A DNA stretch of 64,000 nt from Gordionus sp. m RMFG-2023 (Eukaryota; Nematomorpha; Gordioida; Chordodea; Parachordodidae): contig NC_088776.1 of the NCBI RefSeq assembly GCF_954871325.1, positions 44,968,569 through 45,032,568 of the forward strand. The letters are read 5' to 3'. This document shows, in pieces, positions 25,755-38,674 of this stretch. The translations under genes and the position numbers were made by a program. The notes beneath the pieces are model-generated. The model was not told the DNA's origin. It made no database searches and saw only the letters and a program-made list of their open reading frames with translations. Position 1 is the stretch's first letter. Each line of letters begins with the position of its first letter.

Positions 25755-27183
25755 CACTCCTTTTTAAAAAGAGCTAGCTCCCGTTCACGCTATTGAGTTT
25801 TTAAAACGCGCTTTAGCTCCAGATTAAAAATAGGAGTGTGTCGCTCCTTTGATTTTTATTTTTTAAATATAAATTACACAAAATATAATCATATATTTAT
25901 TATTTTCATCTATATCTTTTATAAATCAAAGAAAATGATGCATCAAAAAAAAATAAAATATATAAATCATTTATTTGCTTTAAAGAGTAGTAAATTTTCT
26001 AAATTTGAATAAAACCTGTTTAACAATACTAAAGTGCTCAATAGAAGTACTAAAGGGAAGAGGGGTAATTGTATTTTATAAAAATGCTTTTTAAATTATT
26101 ATAATTGACAAATATATTTTTAAAAAAGTCATATATTATCCTGATAATCAATTTGATTGAATCCAAAAGATTATTCTAAACATTGGAGGGTATTTTATTT
26201 TTGGTTTAATTGTAGGTATTTTTGGGTTAGGAATTTGTTTTCTTATAAAATTAATTATTTAATATTTTTAATTCCCTAAACTGAAATTTATTCATTTCGA
26301 AAAATAACAATATATTAGAATTTGGCTATATTCTATAATAAATATATTCCGGAGAGTTAAAGCGTATAAGTCTTATGTTATTACATTTATAAAGATCTTT
26401 GTGTTTTTCGCTTATTATTTTATTTAAAAATACCATGAATTCACAATACGAATATCATCTTATAGCATTTGGACATATCAAATATTTCCCCAATTTTTTA
26501 ATTATATTATCAGCCATATTAGTGATGTATTTTGTTTATTCCATAAAGACTGACACTTTTGAAAGTTTTGGGATAATAATTTTAATTCTTATATTTTCTA
26601 AAGCTTTCTCAAACTGTGGCCGCTATATTAATATTGTGACAGGCACAAAGTGAAGGCTGGGTTGGAAAATCATAACTTTATATTCTGTTAATCAGTATAT
26701 AATCGATATCCAAAGTTGAAAATCTTCATCCATCTTCAGAACTTTTATTTTCAAAAATTCCATCTCTTTTTAGAAGGAAACATATTTTGAGGATTTGAAT
26801 GGATATTATTTCATCCATTTAAATAGCTTCTGCATTTATAAAAAAACGGATATAGCTTCTGCATTTATAAAAAAACGGATAAGTCTTTCATGGTTTTTAT
26901 GTTTTATAATTTGAATTTAAAAAATGGCGAGAACGAAAAAATATAAATACTCGGTTCGGTTCAACCTATTTTACAATTAACTAGTTTCATAAATTTAAAT
27001 AAATTATCATTTTTATTGTATTCAACATATACATTCATTAAGATTATTTTCTAAACAATTTATACTAAAAATTTAAAGCAGTAGAGGAGCGGTACTCTTC
27101 CCCTCCATCCCATAAAGAAGCAAGTATCGCTCCCGAGTTTTGAAAAACAGTAATGCTCCCGGAGCGGCGCTCTTTAACAACTG
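25755..27183. mobile_element. possible hAT-like element, poorly preserved
   Basis: The left side begins CACTCCTTTTTAAAAAGAGC followed by CTCCCG and GCGCTTTAGCTCC. The right side carries GGAGCGGTACTC, CGCTCCCGAG, CTCCCGGAGCGGCGCTC and ends TTTAACAACTG, whose complement CAGTTGTTAAAGAGC resembles the left end. Clusters of GAGC/GCTC words at both sides look sub-terminal. No target duplication matches. The only interior frame (26399-26653, hydrophobic, true ATG at about 26434) matches no transposase, so the assignment is tentative. Confidence 0.35.
26824..26881. repeat. 29-bp exact tandem duplication
   Basis: Two head-to-tail identical 29-bp units (26824-26852, 26853-26881) with the core AGCTTCTGCATTTATAAAAA. 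Recent slippage-type duplication. Confidence 0.85.
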
Positions 27184-27651
27184 ATTATATAGTTCAGCAG
27201 AACACTTGATTTTATGATATTACCTCTATTTTATGGATTCTATAATATTCAAAATAAATGACAATATTTTCAGAATAAATAAAGGTGACCCAAATGAAGG
27301 ATAGAATTATAAAAGGTCTTCAGTTTGGCCCTTGATCTTCACTAAAGGAGGGGGGGGGTATTATTCCCCATAAATTTTATTGGAGGTATTTTTTTATAGC
27401 TCTTAGCAGAATATATATTTAAATCAATTTAAAGTTTCATCATTTTAACGTGTTTTTTTTAAAATTTTTAAATTATATAATATTATATATTGTATAAAAT
27501 TTTTTTGGGAGAGAGGGGTATGGAGATTATTAAGGATATTTATGAAAACAGTAAATTTCAGAATAAGGCATCCTCAGTTTAATGTGAATATAGATATAGT
27601 TAAGTTTATATAATTAAATATAATAGTTACGAATTAGTTTTTGATTATAAT

Positions 27652-27918
27652 CAGGGACCGGGACCAAAGGCATTTTTGCATTCCCATTCCCAGATATCTA
27701 AATACAATTTAATTTATATATTTTCTAAAAGATTATTATTTATATTGGTTTTTTTGGGGCATTAATATAAATTTGAGTGTCGAAATAAAAACGTTCAACA
27801 ATTCCTGGAGTTTCATATTTTTAAAAGAACGTTCCGGGAAAGTTCCGGAATACACATTCCGATTCCGTTCCATAAATTTCCCTAGGTTCCGTTCACGGAA
27901 TGTTCCGTTATGTCCCTG
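27652..27918. mobile_element. hAT MITE, CAGGGAC termini (267 bp)
   Basis: The element starts CAGGGACCGGGACC and ends TTATGTCCCTG. Flanks ATTATAAT (27644-27651) and ATTATAAC (27919-27926) agree at 7 of 8 positions, the expected hAT target duplication. GGAAC/GTTCC words (AACGTTCCGGG, AGTTCCGGAAT, GGTTCCGTTC, GGAATGTTCCG) fill the right half as sub-terminal repeats. There is no coding sequence. Confidence 0.85.
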
Positions 27919-28439
27919 ATTATAACATTATTTTGAAAATTAATAATCATAAATAAAAATATTTTTAAATGCCCTAAGTCTAAGAAATAACCTTAATGGA
28001 TCAATAAAGTCGTACGCAGGAACCGCCAAACATTAATTAATACAATTTGAACTATTTTTTAAAAAAGTAATTTATAAATAGAGTCACAATTTGAGCAACA
28101 GTAAAGTTTTAGAAATGCCAATAGCCCAGCATGAGCGAAATGGCTAGATTTTTTACTTCCCAAGGCCCAGAACTCTCTTAAACAAACAAGAGAATAGAGC
28201 AAACATATTTACAGGTATTATTGCTGATAAATGATTATGAGATAACAAACTTAACACGGGTTCAAATCCGCTGAATATAAGATTTTTAAAGAAATTTTAC
28301 GTTACCAGAGCTAAAATTTTAAAATAATAAATAAAAAACCTTTTTTTTAAACTGTTTTTTAAATTATATCCCGTGTCGCGGATCAAATAGTAAGTTTGGA
28401 TGAGCTAATATCCTGTCCTTATTTTACTATAATTACAAT

Positions 28440-28662
28440 TAGTGTTGTTAAATGGCTCATTTTGAGCCGATTTTTAAAAACGGCTAACTCGATATTTTAG
28501 ACAGAAAAATATTGTCTAAGCCTCGAAACTTCGCTAATAGATATTTGGACCTTTGTGCCATCTATGTGCAAAATCTTTAGGCTTGCGTCATATTATTCTG
28601 GATAAAATGTTGAGTTAACCGTTTTTAAAAATCGGCTCAAATCGAGCCGTTTAACAACACTA
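28440..28662. mobile_element. hAT MITE, TAGTGTTGTTAAA termini (223 bp)
   Basis: The ends TAGTGTTGTTAAATGGCTC and GAGCCGTTTAACAACACTA are inverted repeats that extend inward (CGATTTTTAAAAACGG against CCGTTTTTAAAAATCGG). ATTACAAT flanks both sides exactly (28432-28439 and 28663-28670), a perfect 8-bp target duplication, so this copy is fairly young. Decayed relatives lie at 32515, 33430, 33893 and 46591. Confidence 0.92.
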
Positions 28663-31600
28663 ATTACAATAAAAGATTTTTCTGAGCGAAATGCGTATTT
28701 GGGATGTGGTACACCATAATTTCTATTTTCCAGACTTTTCATTTCTCTAACATTAAAATAAAATTAATGTTTTCAAAAATGAAGTTTTTTTTCTTCTTCT
28801 TTCATTCTAACCAACTTATAACATCAAAAATCAATGTTTTAAATTTTTAATAAAAATAATGCAAATATATTTTATAAGATGTCAAGTTCATTGTTTAAAA
28901 AAGAAAACATTGTAAATGAATACAAGATTTTGAGGGTTTTGTTTTTTTAAAAAAGGAAGTAATATCCGAAGTTTAATTATGTTTATTTTTTGACCTCAAA
29001 TCGGTTATAAAATATTTGAAAAAAATGATTTCAGTTTGAGATTAAATGACTACTGGGGTTATAATTAGAAAATTTTCTTCAACATGATTCTCATAAAAAT
29101 TGATGGAAGCGAAAAAAAAATTTTTCCATCCCATTCTAATTTTATTATATACCAACACCAAACCATATGCAAACAAAAAGAATCAAATCAAATTTTAAAA
29201 AATAAATATTTAAGTAACGAAGAAACAACTCGTGTTTTATTTTCCATTTCTCATTCTCTCTTTTTTTTTTGGAAATTTATTACACAAAATGAATAACTTT
29301 TTAAAAAGTCGATCGACAGTATAATTCAATATGCCGGCCTCAAGTCCTCTAGGAAGTCAGGTTCAGGTCTAAAAAAAATTAAAATGTAGCCGGGTTGAAC
29401 TTGGGTTTATTCTTAATTCTAATTTATGAAATTCACTGAATACTCTTTTTTTTAAACAAAAAAATATGGCCCAAAAATAATTTAAGTTGGGATTTCCTTT
29501 ATAAATTTTAAAACAGATTTTTGGACGCAACCTTAAAATTAGGGTATTTGTTCAGGGTCAATGCCTAGGGCACTTTATCCATGATGTGATTTAACTTAAG
29601 CAAAAATATTAGTTTAATTAAAATTTTCGGTCAAACAACAGGCTACTTTCTATAATGAAGTTTCATAAAAGTCATAAAGTAATCGAAGGTTTAATATTTG
29701 GTGCATATAACGGTTAAATAATTTAATCGGTTTTGTTTGTTTTTCTCGAGATTTTTTTTTTCTTTTCCAAAAAATAATCTCATCTTTCAATCGAAATTTC
29801 ATTCATTCATATATCATAATTTAAAGAGAAAAAAAATGAAATTAAATACTAATGGGAATAGAATCGTTAATATAAATAATTATGACACTTTCTTTATCAA
29901 GTGAAACATTTGACACTTTCAAAAAAAACAGGACAAATATAAGAAAATAAACTTTTTTTACCTCTTCTGAATGAGAAACTTTATGAACTTTCTTAAGGGA
30001 TAGAATTATTATGATATAAGTAGAATATCAAGATTGAAAATAGAAACTGAGGGAACTATAATAATATATATAAGGAACCATTAAAAAAACAGAATAATTT
30101 GATTAAGATTTTTTTTAAAAAAATAACAATTATTTGATTAGGATATTAAGAAAACAATATATTGATACGCGGATATTGTGCTTTCATCATAAAATTTACA
30201 TATTACATTATTATAACGATTATGTCATTTATAAGCTAAAATTTTTTACAATATATAATACGTAACAAACTGTTTACTTATATTATATATTTGTTTTCTT
30301 TATTATTTAATTTTTTCGGATAAGCTAGTCACGTGTTGATTTTTTTTATTATATTTTATTTATTACTCTAAGGTACTAGACATTAAATTTCAAATTTGAA
30401 AAAAATATGTAAAAAAAATGTAATTTATAAAAATTATTTTACCAAAAATTTAAAAAAATCCATTCATAAAAAAAGGATATACTATTTGGATTTAATTAAA
30501 AATTAATTATCATATTAATGAGGAGGTGATTAATTATTATCTAAATTTCTATTAAAAAAATTTATGCTTGGGGGGACCTCTAAATTCTTCCTAAGATCAT
30601 CTATTTTTCCAAAATAAGATTGATTATTTAAAGTAAGCTATTTTTTATTAAAATTTGATATTTTTATATTTAATTTGTAAAAATTATTAAAGATTTAGTA
30701 CATATGGGATGAGATTTTTATTTACATACTCCTATAAATTAATAGAAAAACAATTTTGATAATATAATGCACAATTCAAAATTTTTTTGTAAATCTCGAA
30801 TCAAATAATCAATACTTTTTTTTATTTTAAAATTTGATCAATATTATGTAAAATTTTCGACAAAGGAACTATTATTTTTTTTTAGAATTTATACTTGTAA
30901 TTTTTTTTAGTAAAGTTCTAGACAATTGAATTACAATTTAAATTAAAATTTTTTCGCTAATTCTACGTTTTAAGCGAGATAGAAAAAATTTGGGCAATTG
31001 GTATGTTTTTTTTATTACAAGTTCAATAAAAAAAATTGTCATTGTTTACCTATATTTGTTTTTATTTATTATGTATTTATTTTTAATAATATAAAATATA
31101 AAATTCTGAAATTATATTTAAAAATAAAATTCTATTATAATAAAATTAATATTTATTGTATTATGCAAATTTAATGTAATATTATCATGTAAATTGTTGG
31201 ATATGTATGGAATTATCTTATAATTAATTATTTCTATAATTTGAGCCCTTTATTATAAAATTATCGATTTATTTCTCAGCGCGAGTTCTGATTTTAATTT
31301 TTTGTGTCTTCATTTAGAAACTCAAATTAGATAAAAAGTTTTATATTATATTTTATTTAAAAATTATGTATTTCTGTAATACAATATTCAGATTTTATGC
31401 CCCTTGTATTTTCAGAATCGGATGATCTAAAAAAATCACCTAAAAAATATATTTGAATATTACTATAATATTTTATTTACAGAAGAAGAAAATTCTTATT
31501 TTTTTAAAATAATTTGCGCCAGATTCGATCTTATCTTGGCACTAATAATTTAATAATCAAACAAAGAAATTTTTTTTTTATAAAAAGAATAAGATATTAT

Positions 31601-32445
31601 TTTATTTTTAATTATAATCGATTTCATTCCTTGATTATAGGATAAATTTTCATCTCGTGATATTCTATAAAATAAAAGGTAAAATAGATTAATTGATTAT
31701 ATTTTCTTTTAGAAAAAGATTTAAATAAGACCATAAATACACTGGATAATTAAGGTGTTTTCTACTGATACTTTTATTTTATACATTACTTTAAGAGGGT
31801 TTGGGGATTTTATGATTATGAAATGCACCTTTATATGTTTTTCTTTATTATATAATTTAGCGTATTTCTAGAATTTAATAAGAATAACAGACGATAAATG
31901 AACATTTTGTTCTGTAATTCATTCATTTTACACGTTGTTCTACGACCTGTCCTTTAAAGAACATTCACCTAAGGAATTTTTGAATTATTATTTTTCTCAA
32001 TTAACTTATAATTCTTTAATATAATTTGATTTAAATTAGCAAAAATTTTATTTTATATAAATATAATTGTATTTTAGGGCTCGGAAATTATATATTTTTT
32101 GAATGTCATGTGTCATGTTCATTAGAATTCAAACAGTAAATTAAGAATAAGATTTTTTTAAAATTAAATGAAAGACATTTATTTTTAAGAATAAACCGAT
32201 AACAAAATTATTTCAAAATTTTCGAATCTCGAGAGGTAAATATTTTAACAAAAAACGAATTTAAATTTAAAAATAGGAATGATTTAAACGTAATGCTTTT
32301 TTTCATAAGATCACAAATTTTACGATGATGTATTTATGGTGGAGGAGGGGGGGGGTGATGTGCCATCAAAGAGCCATTTGATTCCGATTTTTTTAAAAAC
32401 TTTTATTTCTTATAAATGCAATACTATAATGTTGTAGTATTGACA

Positions 32446-32715
32446 TTTTTCAAAAAAAACTAATAATTTGTTTCGGGGTAGTCAAGAAAACAGGCAACAT
32501 ATTTTTAATAAAACTAGTGTTCTCGAAATTACGCTAATAAATGTAACCTTGTCATCTATCAGCAAAATTTTCAAGCTTTCTGGATAAAATATTGAGTTAG
32601 TATTTTTAAAAATCGGCTTAAATCGAGCCGTTTAACAACACTAGTTTGCTATTAAAATTATGTTTCCTATTTTTTTGACTCCCCCGAAACAAATCATTAG
32701 CTTTTTTTGTTGAAA
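32446..32715. repeat. 270-bp foldback with a TAGTG MITE at its centre
   Basis: The left arm 32446-32514 and right arm 32644-32715 are inverted copies at roughly 80% by eye (both contain GTTTCGGGG/CCCCGAAAC and TTTCTTGACTACCC-type words). A shortened copy (32515-32643) of the TAGTGTTGTTAAA MITE family sits exactly between them, and AAAC/GTTT at its borders continue the palindrome. It is either a MITE inserted at the axis of an older palindrome or a longer relative of that MITE with extended inverted arms. No target duplication is visible at the inner borders. Confidence 0.65.
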
Positions 32716-33429
32716 ATATGTCTATATCTATACTATATCTAGATTTGATGAAAGCTATATTTATTATTCAAAGTCAAAACCTTATTTTTACATTGAATTG
32801 AAAAACCAAATTTAGATCGTATCTTAATTTATTTAACGAATCAATTAAGTTTTAGGATGTATTTTTTTTTAGAAATTTAAATAAATAAATGGAAATGGCG
32901 ATCAGTGGATAAAAGTAGATAAACAAAACAACTTAGTTGAATTTTTTTCCTTACAATTCTTCCTTTATTTAAATGAGGTACATTAATGATGACGATTTTG
33001 AAATTTTATTTTTGAATTATGTTAGTATTGATTTCGATAAAATTTTAAAAGTTTTGGAATTTATTATTTTAATGTGTTGGACCACAACCTTTATTATTTG
33101 TTATATTTTTTAAAAATTATCTAATCCTAGTGGACAGATATTTTATTATAAATTATATTAAACTAAGTCCAAACTCTAATGAACTCATATTTCTCATCTT
33201 TTCCAATACTAATTTTTATTAGGACTGTGCCGATATTAAATATTGAATCAAACCGATATTTTTCAAAAACTTATCCGATCCGGTATTTTTTTATTTTATA
33301 AATAATTTCATGATAATCAATTAATAAAAACTAAAATACAATTTATTTGTTGTAGAATATAAAGAAATAGTTAAAAATTTGCACAATTTTTTGTTACATT
33401 ATCTGTAACAAGAAAACGATACATTTAGC

Positions 33430-33644
33430 TATTGTTGTTAAACGGCTGAAGCCAATTTTTTAAGAATCTTAACTCAAGATTTTGGCCGTAAGTAAATTAT
33501 TCAAGCTTATTTATTTTGTCCACAGATGGCAGGAAGGTTTGGACATTTATTGTCGAAATTTCGAGGCTTAGGTAATAATATTTGGCTGAAATCTATATTT
33601 AGCCCTTTTTAAAAATCAGCTAAATGGAGCTGTTTAACAACAAT
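33430..33644. mobile_element. TAGTG-family hAT MITE, older copy (215 bp)
   Basis: It begins TATTGTTGTTAAACGGCTG and ends GGAGCTGTTTAACAACAAT, with inner arms CCAATTTTTTAAGAA and TTTTTAAAAATCAGC. Flanks CATTTAGC and CATTCATC share 6 of 8 bases, a worn target duplication. Confidence 0.75.
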
Positions 33645-33892
33645 ACATTCATCCATAAATATTACAAGTATTTTAAATTAGATTATTAACTTTTGGTGAA
33701 TAAAAAAAACCAAATGCACTTACATGAAAGGTTTTTTGAAATATAGAAAATATGAAAATTTTTATTACATTGGTTAAAGGATTCACAAAATTATCATATA
33801 ATTGAATAAGTTTTTATTTTCGTTCGATCGCGGTCTTAATTTATATTAGTATCGTTCTATTTTAAATTAAGATCTTTGTCAAAATAATATTA

Positions 33893-34020
33893 TATAAGCC
33901 TCAAGATATCGTTAATAAATCTTCAAATTTTTCAGCCATCTATGAGCAAAATCTCTTTTATATTTTTTGGCTAAAGTATTGGGCTAGGCATTTTTAAAAT
34001 CGAGCCGTTTAACAACATTG
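33893..34020. mobile_element. TAGTG-family hAT MITE, truncated copy
   Basis: Only the inner part (AAGCCTCAAGATATCGTTAA) and the right end (AAATCGAGCCGTTTAACAAC) are present. The left terminus is missing. Confidence 0.65.
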
Positions 34021-34825
34021 GTTTATATTATAATTACATTATTTTGCGATACCTCAGTTCATAGTTCGAAATTAAATAATAAGGAATTTTATGAAAATGG
34101 GCATGATTTAGCCATTGATTTGTCCAACAAAAAAGGCGAAAAATGGCGAAATCATATTTTTAATATTAAATTAAAAAGTAATTCTCACAGCACAAGTTTG
34201 TTCCAAAATGTAGGTGACGGAAAAGAATGTATCCTCTATAGAATCGAAAGATTGATGAGGAAATAGAAGTAACAAAAATATCATGTAAAATGGGTTCTTA
34301 TTAAAATTGTTAAGAATATTTTTGAAATGATCTATTACACCCACAATACATTGTTACTCTGCTTAGATTACATGATGCTAAATAAATTGTTAATAGTAAC
34401 ACAATATATTTTTACCAAAAAAAATTTAGATTTTATATCTCCATTCTACACTTTAAATAAGGATAGGCATCAAGAAGGACAGTGCTAATCGACTTATGGC
34501 CTCCTGAGGCGATTCGTCAGTTCATTTTAACCCTCAAGGATTTTTTTTAAAAAAGTTGGTTTATTCTTGAAAACGATAATCATAAAAAATTACGGAAATA
34601 AATTAATTTAAATTATGTATGGATCAAAGTCCGGTTCTATCCTAAATAAATTTTAAAATGGACAATATTCATATACCTTAAAAAAATGACGCAATGCTTG
34701 ACCTTCTCCCTTCTCTGCCACAACGCATTGAGAGGGAATAGCTTCCAAAATTTATTTCCGCTTGTCATTTGACTTGGAAGCTATATTATAGATACTGATT
34801 TTTAACAGTTTTTGTTACTATCATT

Positions 34826-36180
34826 CAGTGGCGTATCCAGGATTTTCCTTAAGTGGGGGAATATTTTTGAGGGGTTTTCCCCCCAGCCCCCTTTAGCTGG
34901 CCTTCTTGAGCTATTCTTCTCAATTATTCATAATTCAATAATAATTACATGAATATTTTTAGTTTTTATTTACTAATTCGCGCTTATGGATATTTAAAGA
35001 AAAGGTTATAACTCAATTTTTTATTATTTTAAGTTAGGTATATTATATTAAATAAAAAATTTTTAAAATTATAAAATTGAAATAAAGAGTGTCATTTTTT
35101 TTATAAAATTGGCTTAAGCCTAAATTCTCATAATAAATAGAATAAATTTTTTTTATTGAAAATACTAATTGTAGTGTGTATAAATATAAAATATTGAAAA
35201 ATTTTTTTAAAAACAAGTTTTCATAACTTCTTATCAAATACAATATTAATTATACAAAAAATTTATTAAATACTATAATTATAATGCGATTTTTAATTTT
35301 CGTGGGAAATTTGCCAATTCATCAAGAATTTCGTTTGTCGCTGGAATCAAATTTCTGTGGATATTTAAAAGAGCTAACCCATTTAGCCCAGATTCGGAAG
35401 TAGTATTTCGTAAATAAGTTTAAGTTGGAAAGGTCCTTTCATTCATACATGTTGTGCAAATATTCAAGAATATAAAACAACTTCAAAATATTTGGAAATT
35501 GAACCAAGGTTCCTTACATCGATTGAGCACATCAAGCATGCTTAGTTAAAATAGCCAAACGTAGTAAATATTAATACCACCATTCGAATTCACTGATTAA
35601 ATTTATTTCAGTATCAATTTCATGGGAATATCTAAATATTTAATTTTACCAATAGTGGCATCAGAAAACGAAGAATCTTTAGGTAATAAAATTTGAAGAT
35701 TGTTAAAGACTTGTTTTTTATCTAAAAACCGTACTTTAATTTGCGATAAAAAAGTATCTAAAGAATGGGATGAAAATGGATATTTTATATTCTTAAGTTG
35801 AGTCAACATTTATATTACATCAATTGCCCAAGTGCTAGACGAGGTTTAATTAGTGTTATATCATAAGATTTAGCTTTCGATTCAACGTCTAGATAAATAT
35901 TATGAAAATATTCATCTACATTTATTCTTATTTACCTGTTCATATACATTTTCCGCCAAATCAATAACCTGAACCAAATCTAAATTTGGTTTTTGTAAAT
36001 TTATACAAAGTAGTGAGCTATAGGAAAATATGCAACTAGCTGTAAAGATAAACTCTGATTTATATTGCAAAATTTTGACGGGGAAGTGGGGAGCGGTAAA
36101 ATTTTTATTAGCTTAAAATGATATTTATGAAAACAATCAAATAAAGGGAATTACCCCCCCCCCCATTTGTTACGCGCCTG
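34826..36180 (-). mobile_element. hAT DNA transposon, CAGTGGCGTA family, perfect target duplication
   Basis: The termini are CAGTGGCGTATCCAGGA at 34826 and TACGCGCCTG ending at 36180 (complement CAGGCGCGTA). CTATCATT flanks both ends exactly (34818-34825, 36181-36188). Homopolymer G/C runs lie just inside both ends (GTGGGGG and a run of about 11 C), a trait shared with the 63425 copy. The 1355-bp interior holds a broken transposase on the minus strand, so this is an internally deleted, immobile copy. Confidence 0.9.
35285..35809 (-). pseudogene. hAT transposase fragment of the ZMYM/DUF4371-like group
   Basis: The upstream frame (35809-35603, 68 codons, MLTQLKNIKYPF...) reads FLSQIKVRFLDKKQVFNNLQ and ILLPKDSSF, as in hAT proteins annotated as 52-kDa repressor-like or zinc-finger MYM-like. 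Downstream, in another frame, ERTFPT and SGLNGLALLNIHRNL correspond to the C-terminal ERSFSTLRRLK...RLNGLALLSIHR block of that group. The frame is broken between the two pieces and the N-terminal half is absent. Confidence 0.75.
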
Positions 36181-36779
36181 CTATCATTCTTATGAATAAT
36201 CGCTAATTTTCGTCATAATTATTGAATTATAATTTTATTTGCCAACATAATATATTTAATTTTCACATCCTTTTCCTAGTCTTACGATAAATATCCTGGT
36301 AACTTATATGTAAATGATTTTAATTTCTAATAAAGTATGGAGGCGAAACTTTTTATTTTTATAACAATCGTAGTTCACAGAGGTCAATTATATAAAACTA
36401 TTTGAAATGTTAGAAGTTTTTGTTACACTTATACTTAGCATCGATATCCACTCACGCTATTATCGTACCAATATTTTAATTTAAAAAGAATACCATGGGG
36501 TTACCCAAAAATGATGAACTCATAAATTAAAAAATTATTATTTAAATCATGAATTGATAAAAATAATATTTCAACCGATAAGAAAGAAAGATAGGGGTTT
36601 TCTCTTTTACTTTTAACTTATCTTTTATAATTTAAAAATACAATTTTATAATGAGTTCTCAAAAGAAACCATAATTATGTCTAAAAAATTATTTATAAAA
36701 TAATCATTAAAAAAAGAGTTAATATAAATGTATTTTATCTGTATCTGTGATATATTAATTATCATATCAGTGTGCGAAA

Positions 36780-36885
36780 ATATCGGTGCAGCCTGAAATT
36801 TTTTTCAAGCCCGGCCCGGATTTTTTTAAAGATTTTTGCCCGACTCACCGGTTCCTAACATTTAAAATGAACCCCGGTACCTTTT
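36780..36885. mobile_element. worn fragment of the CAGAGACCTGCAG hAT family
   Basis: CAAGCCCGGCCCGGATT, TTTTTGCCCGACTCACCGG and ACCCCGGTACC match the GC-rich sub-terminal words of this family in the surrounding AT-rich DNA. No intact terminus was found. Confidence 0.45.
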
Positions 36886-38674
36886 TAAAAGAATATTTTG
36901 ATAGCGGTTGTTAAATTTGATAAGGTTCCTCTTCCGGTTATAAATTCTAAAAAAAATGTTCTATGTCGATTGTCATATTCTATTCTTTGCTAAGTATTTT
37001 TTAATCAAAATATTTTGTTAGCAATGTATTTTTTTCAAAAAATTACAATTCCTTTTTAATTGATTTAGATACCCATATGTGTATATTTTTATTCTCAGTA
37101 TATATATTCGATATAACGGTAATATTTGAACTTAATATTATTTGCTCTTGGTAATTTAATAAATTTATAATAAATTATCCAATCATTCTTTGAAGTTAAT
37201 CAAACTATCACGAAGTCTATAAAGTGCTCATAGTAGGATACTTTAAAAAAAATTAATATATAAAATGAATACCCACCATAAATTTCAGACATTTTGCATT
37301 GAATTCATAAACTACTTTTAATTTATATTAATTTTTTTTATAGAGATTTCAAAATATTCTTAAATTTTTTTTTACCTTTTGTCACTTCCACACTAGCTAA
37401 ATTGATGTTTTTTTAAAAAATTTAGGATGCATATCTAATTTGATCCATGCCTTTATGATATTTTTATTTTTTAAATTTATTATTTTATAGATTTGTAATC
37501 GTATTTTTTTAATTTTTGTCATGGTTTTTTATATTGCTATTTAAAAATATTTACATCGTTTATAAGTATATTTTTTAAATGTTTTGGTAACTTTAAAATG
37601 AATAAAAATTGACTTGAATTAATTTTTTTTTAAAAAAATACACAAAAGTTTATTCATTGTTAAATCATGTCTTTCAAATTTAGGATTTACCCTCAAATAA
37701 TTTTTTAAAATTGAGAGTATGAAACTGTGGATTCATATATCAATGCGATATACATAATAATATTTTTGGTATCAGTATGAGTGCATCTCTACTCCTTGCG
37801 AAGATTAATTAATTAAACATTTTATGAAATGAAAAAATTAAGGCATAAAATGAAATTGATTTTATTATTAACTACGCCCATACAATGTAAAGATTACCTT
37901 TAACTTTCTACTAAAATTAAATTTCATACTAGCAAGGGGTGGGGTTAAAAGCGTACTTGGTTTAAAATATTTTTTATTTCGCGATTCAAAATTTGAGCAC
38001 ACTTAAAGATCACGCCATTAAATTTATCAAAGTTTAAAATTTTTCTTTAAAATAATACATATTTATATTGCCTGAGGAAAGTTTTATTTGAAATTTTATT
38101 TATTAAGAAACATGTACACTAAGCTTATTTGTAAAAAAATAAGGATATTTTATATACAAGTCCTTTTCTATTCCTTTTGATATATTTTTCTTATCCTTTT
38201 TTTTTACAAACCACGAGAACCGGAATCACTTTAGTGATTCCATAATATAGCCAGATTTTTCCAAAAAAAAATTAACATTTAAATTTAAAAAAAAGCCAAA
38301 AGTTAATCTTGATTTAAATAAATATGTTTTTCACTGAACTATAAAGCTGTATTTCAAACTAAAAATAATATCTTGCTTACAAGATGTAAAGTTTAGTTTT
38401 AGTTACAAAAAGATAGTATATCAAGAAGGAAAAAAATTCACATGATAAATAAAACTAAAAAAATCCGATAAAAAAAGGAAGTTTAATAATCTGAAAATAA
38501 TTCCACATGTGGTTAGGTGGTGGTTTTTAGATGGTTACAATTAAAATAACAAGCAAAAAAAATATTAGTTAAAATTTTAACTCATTTTTCTATTTCCAAA
38601 ATAAATTATTTTATATTAAATTATAAAAATTAGGTAATATAAAGTAGTTGCGAAACAGTATTATTACAATCACG

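Larger units (their letters stand above)
33221..36795. mobile_element. possible composite hAT element enclosing other insertions
   Basis: AGGACTGTGCCGATATT at 33221 pairs with the complement of AATATCGGTGCAGCCTG at 36779-36795, and further CCGATATT / ATCGATATC words lie inside both ends. The 3.6-kb span contains the 33430 and 33893 MITEs and the 34826-36180 hAT element. Target duplications do not match clearly. The right end also resembles the worn terminus of the CAGAGACCTGCAG family, so this may be chance pairing. Confidence 0.3.
24672..38674. other. 14-kb intergenic region between the divergent ACSBG genes
   Basis: Contains the presumed promoters of both genes near its two ends, but no promoter motif could be assigned in such AT-rich DNA. 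The middle is a graveyard of small DNA transposons (27652, 28440, 32446, 33430, 33893, 34826 and possibly 25755 and 33221), each listed separately. The remaining stretches (24672-25754, 28663-32445, 36796-38674) show no supported gene. Confidence 0.6.

Noticed and set aside
26399-26653. Hydrophobic 84-codon frame as a membrane protein gene
   Set aside because: The frame start is not ATG, the composition follows the AT-rich background, and no splice partners or motifs were seen.
28250-28290. GGGTTCAAATCC, resembling a tRNA B box
   Set aside because: No acceptor, D or anticodon stems can be formed around it.
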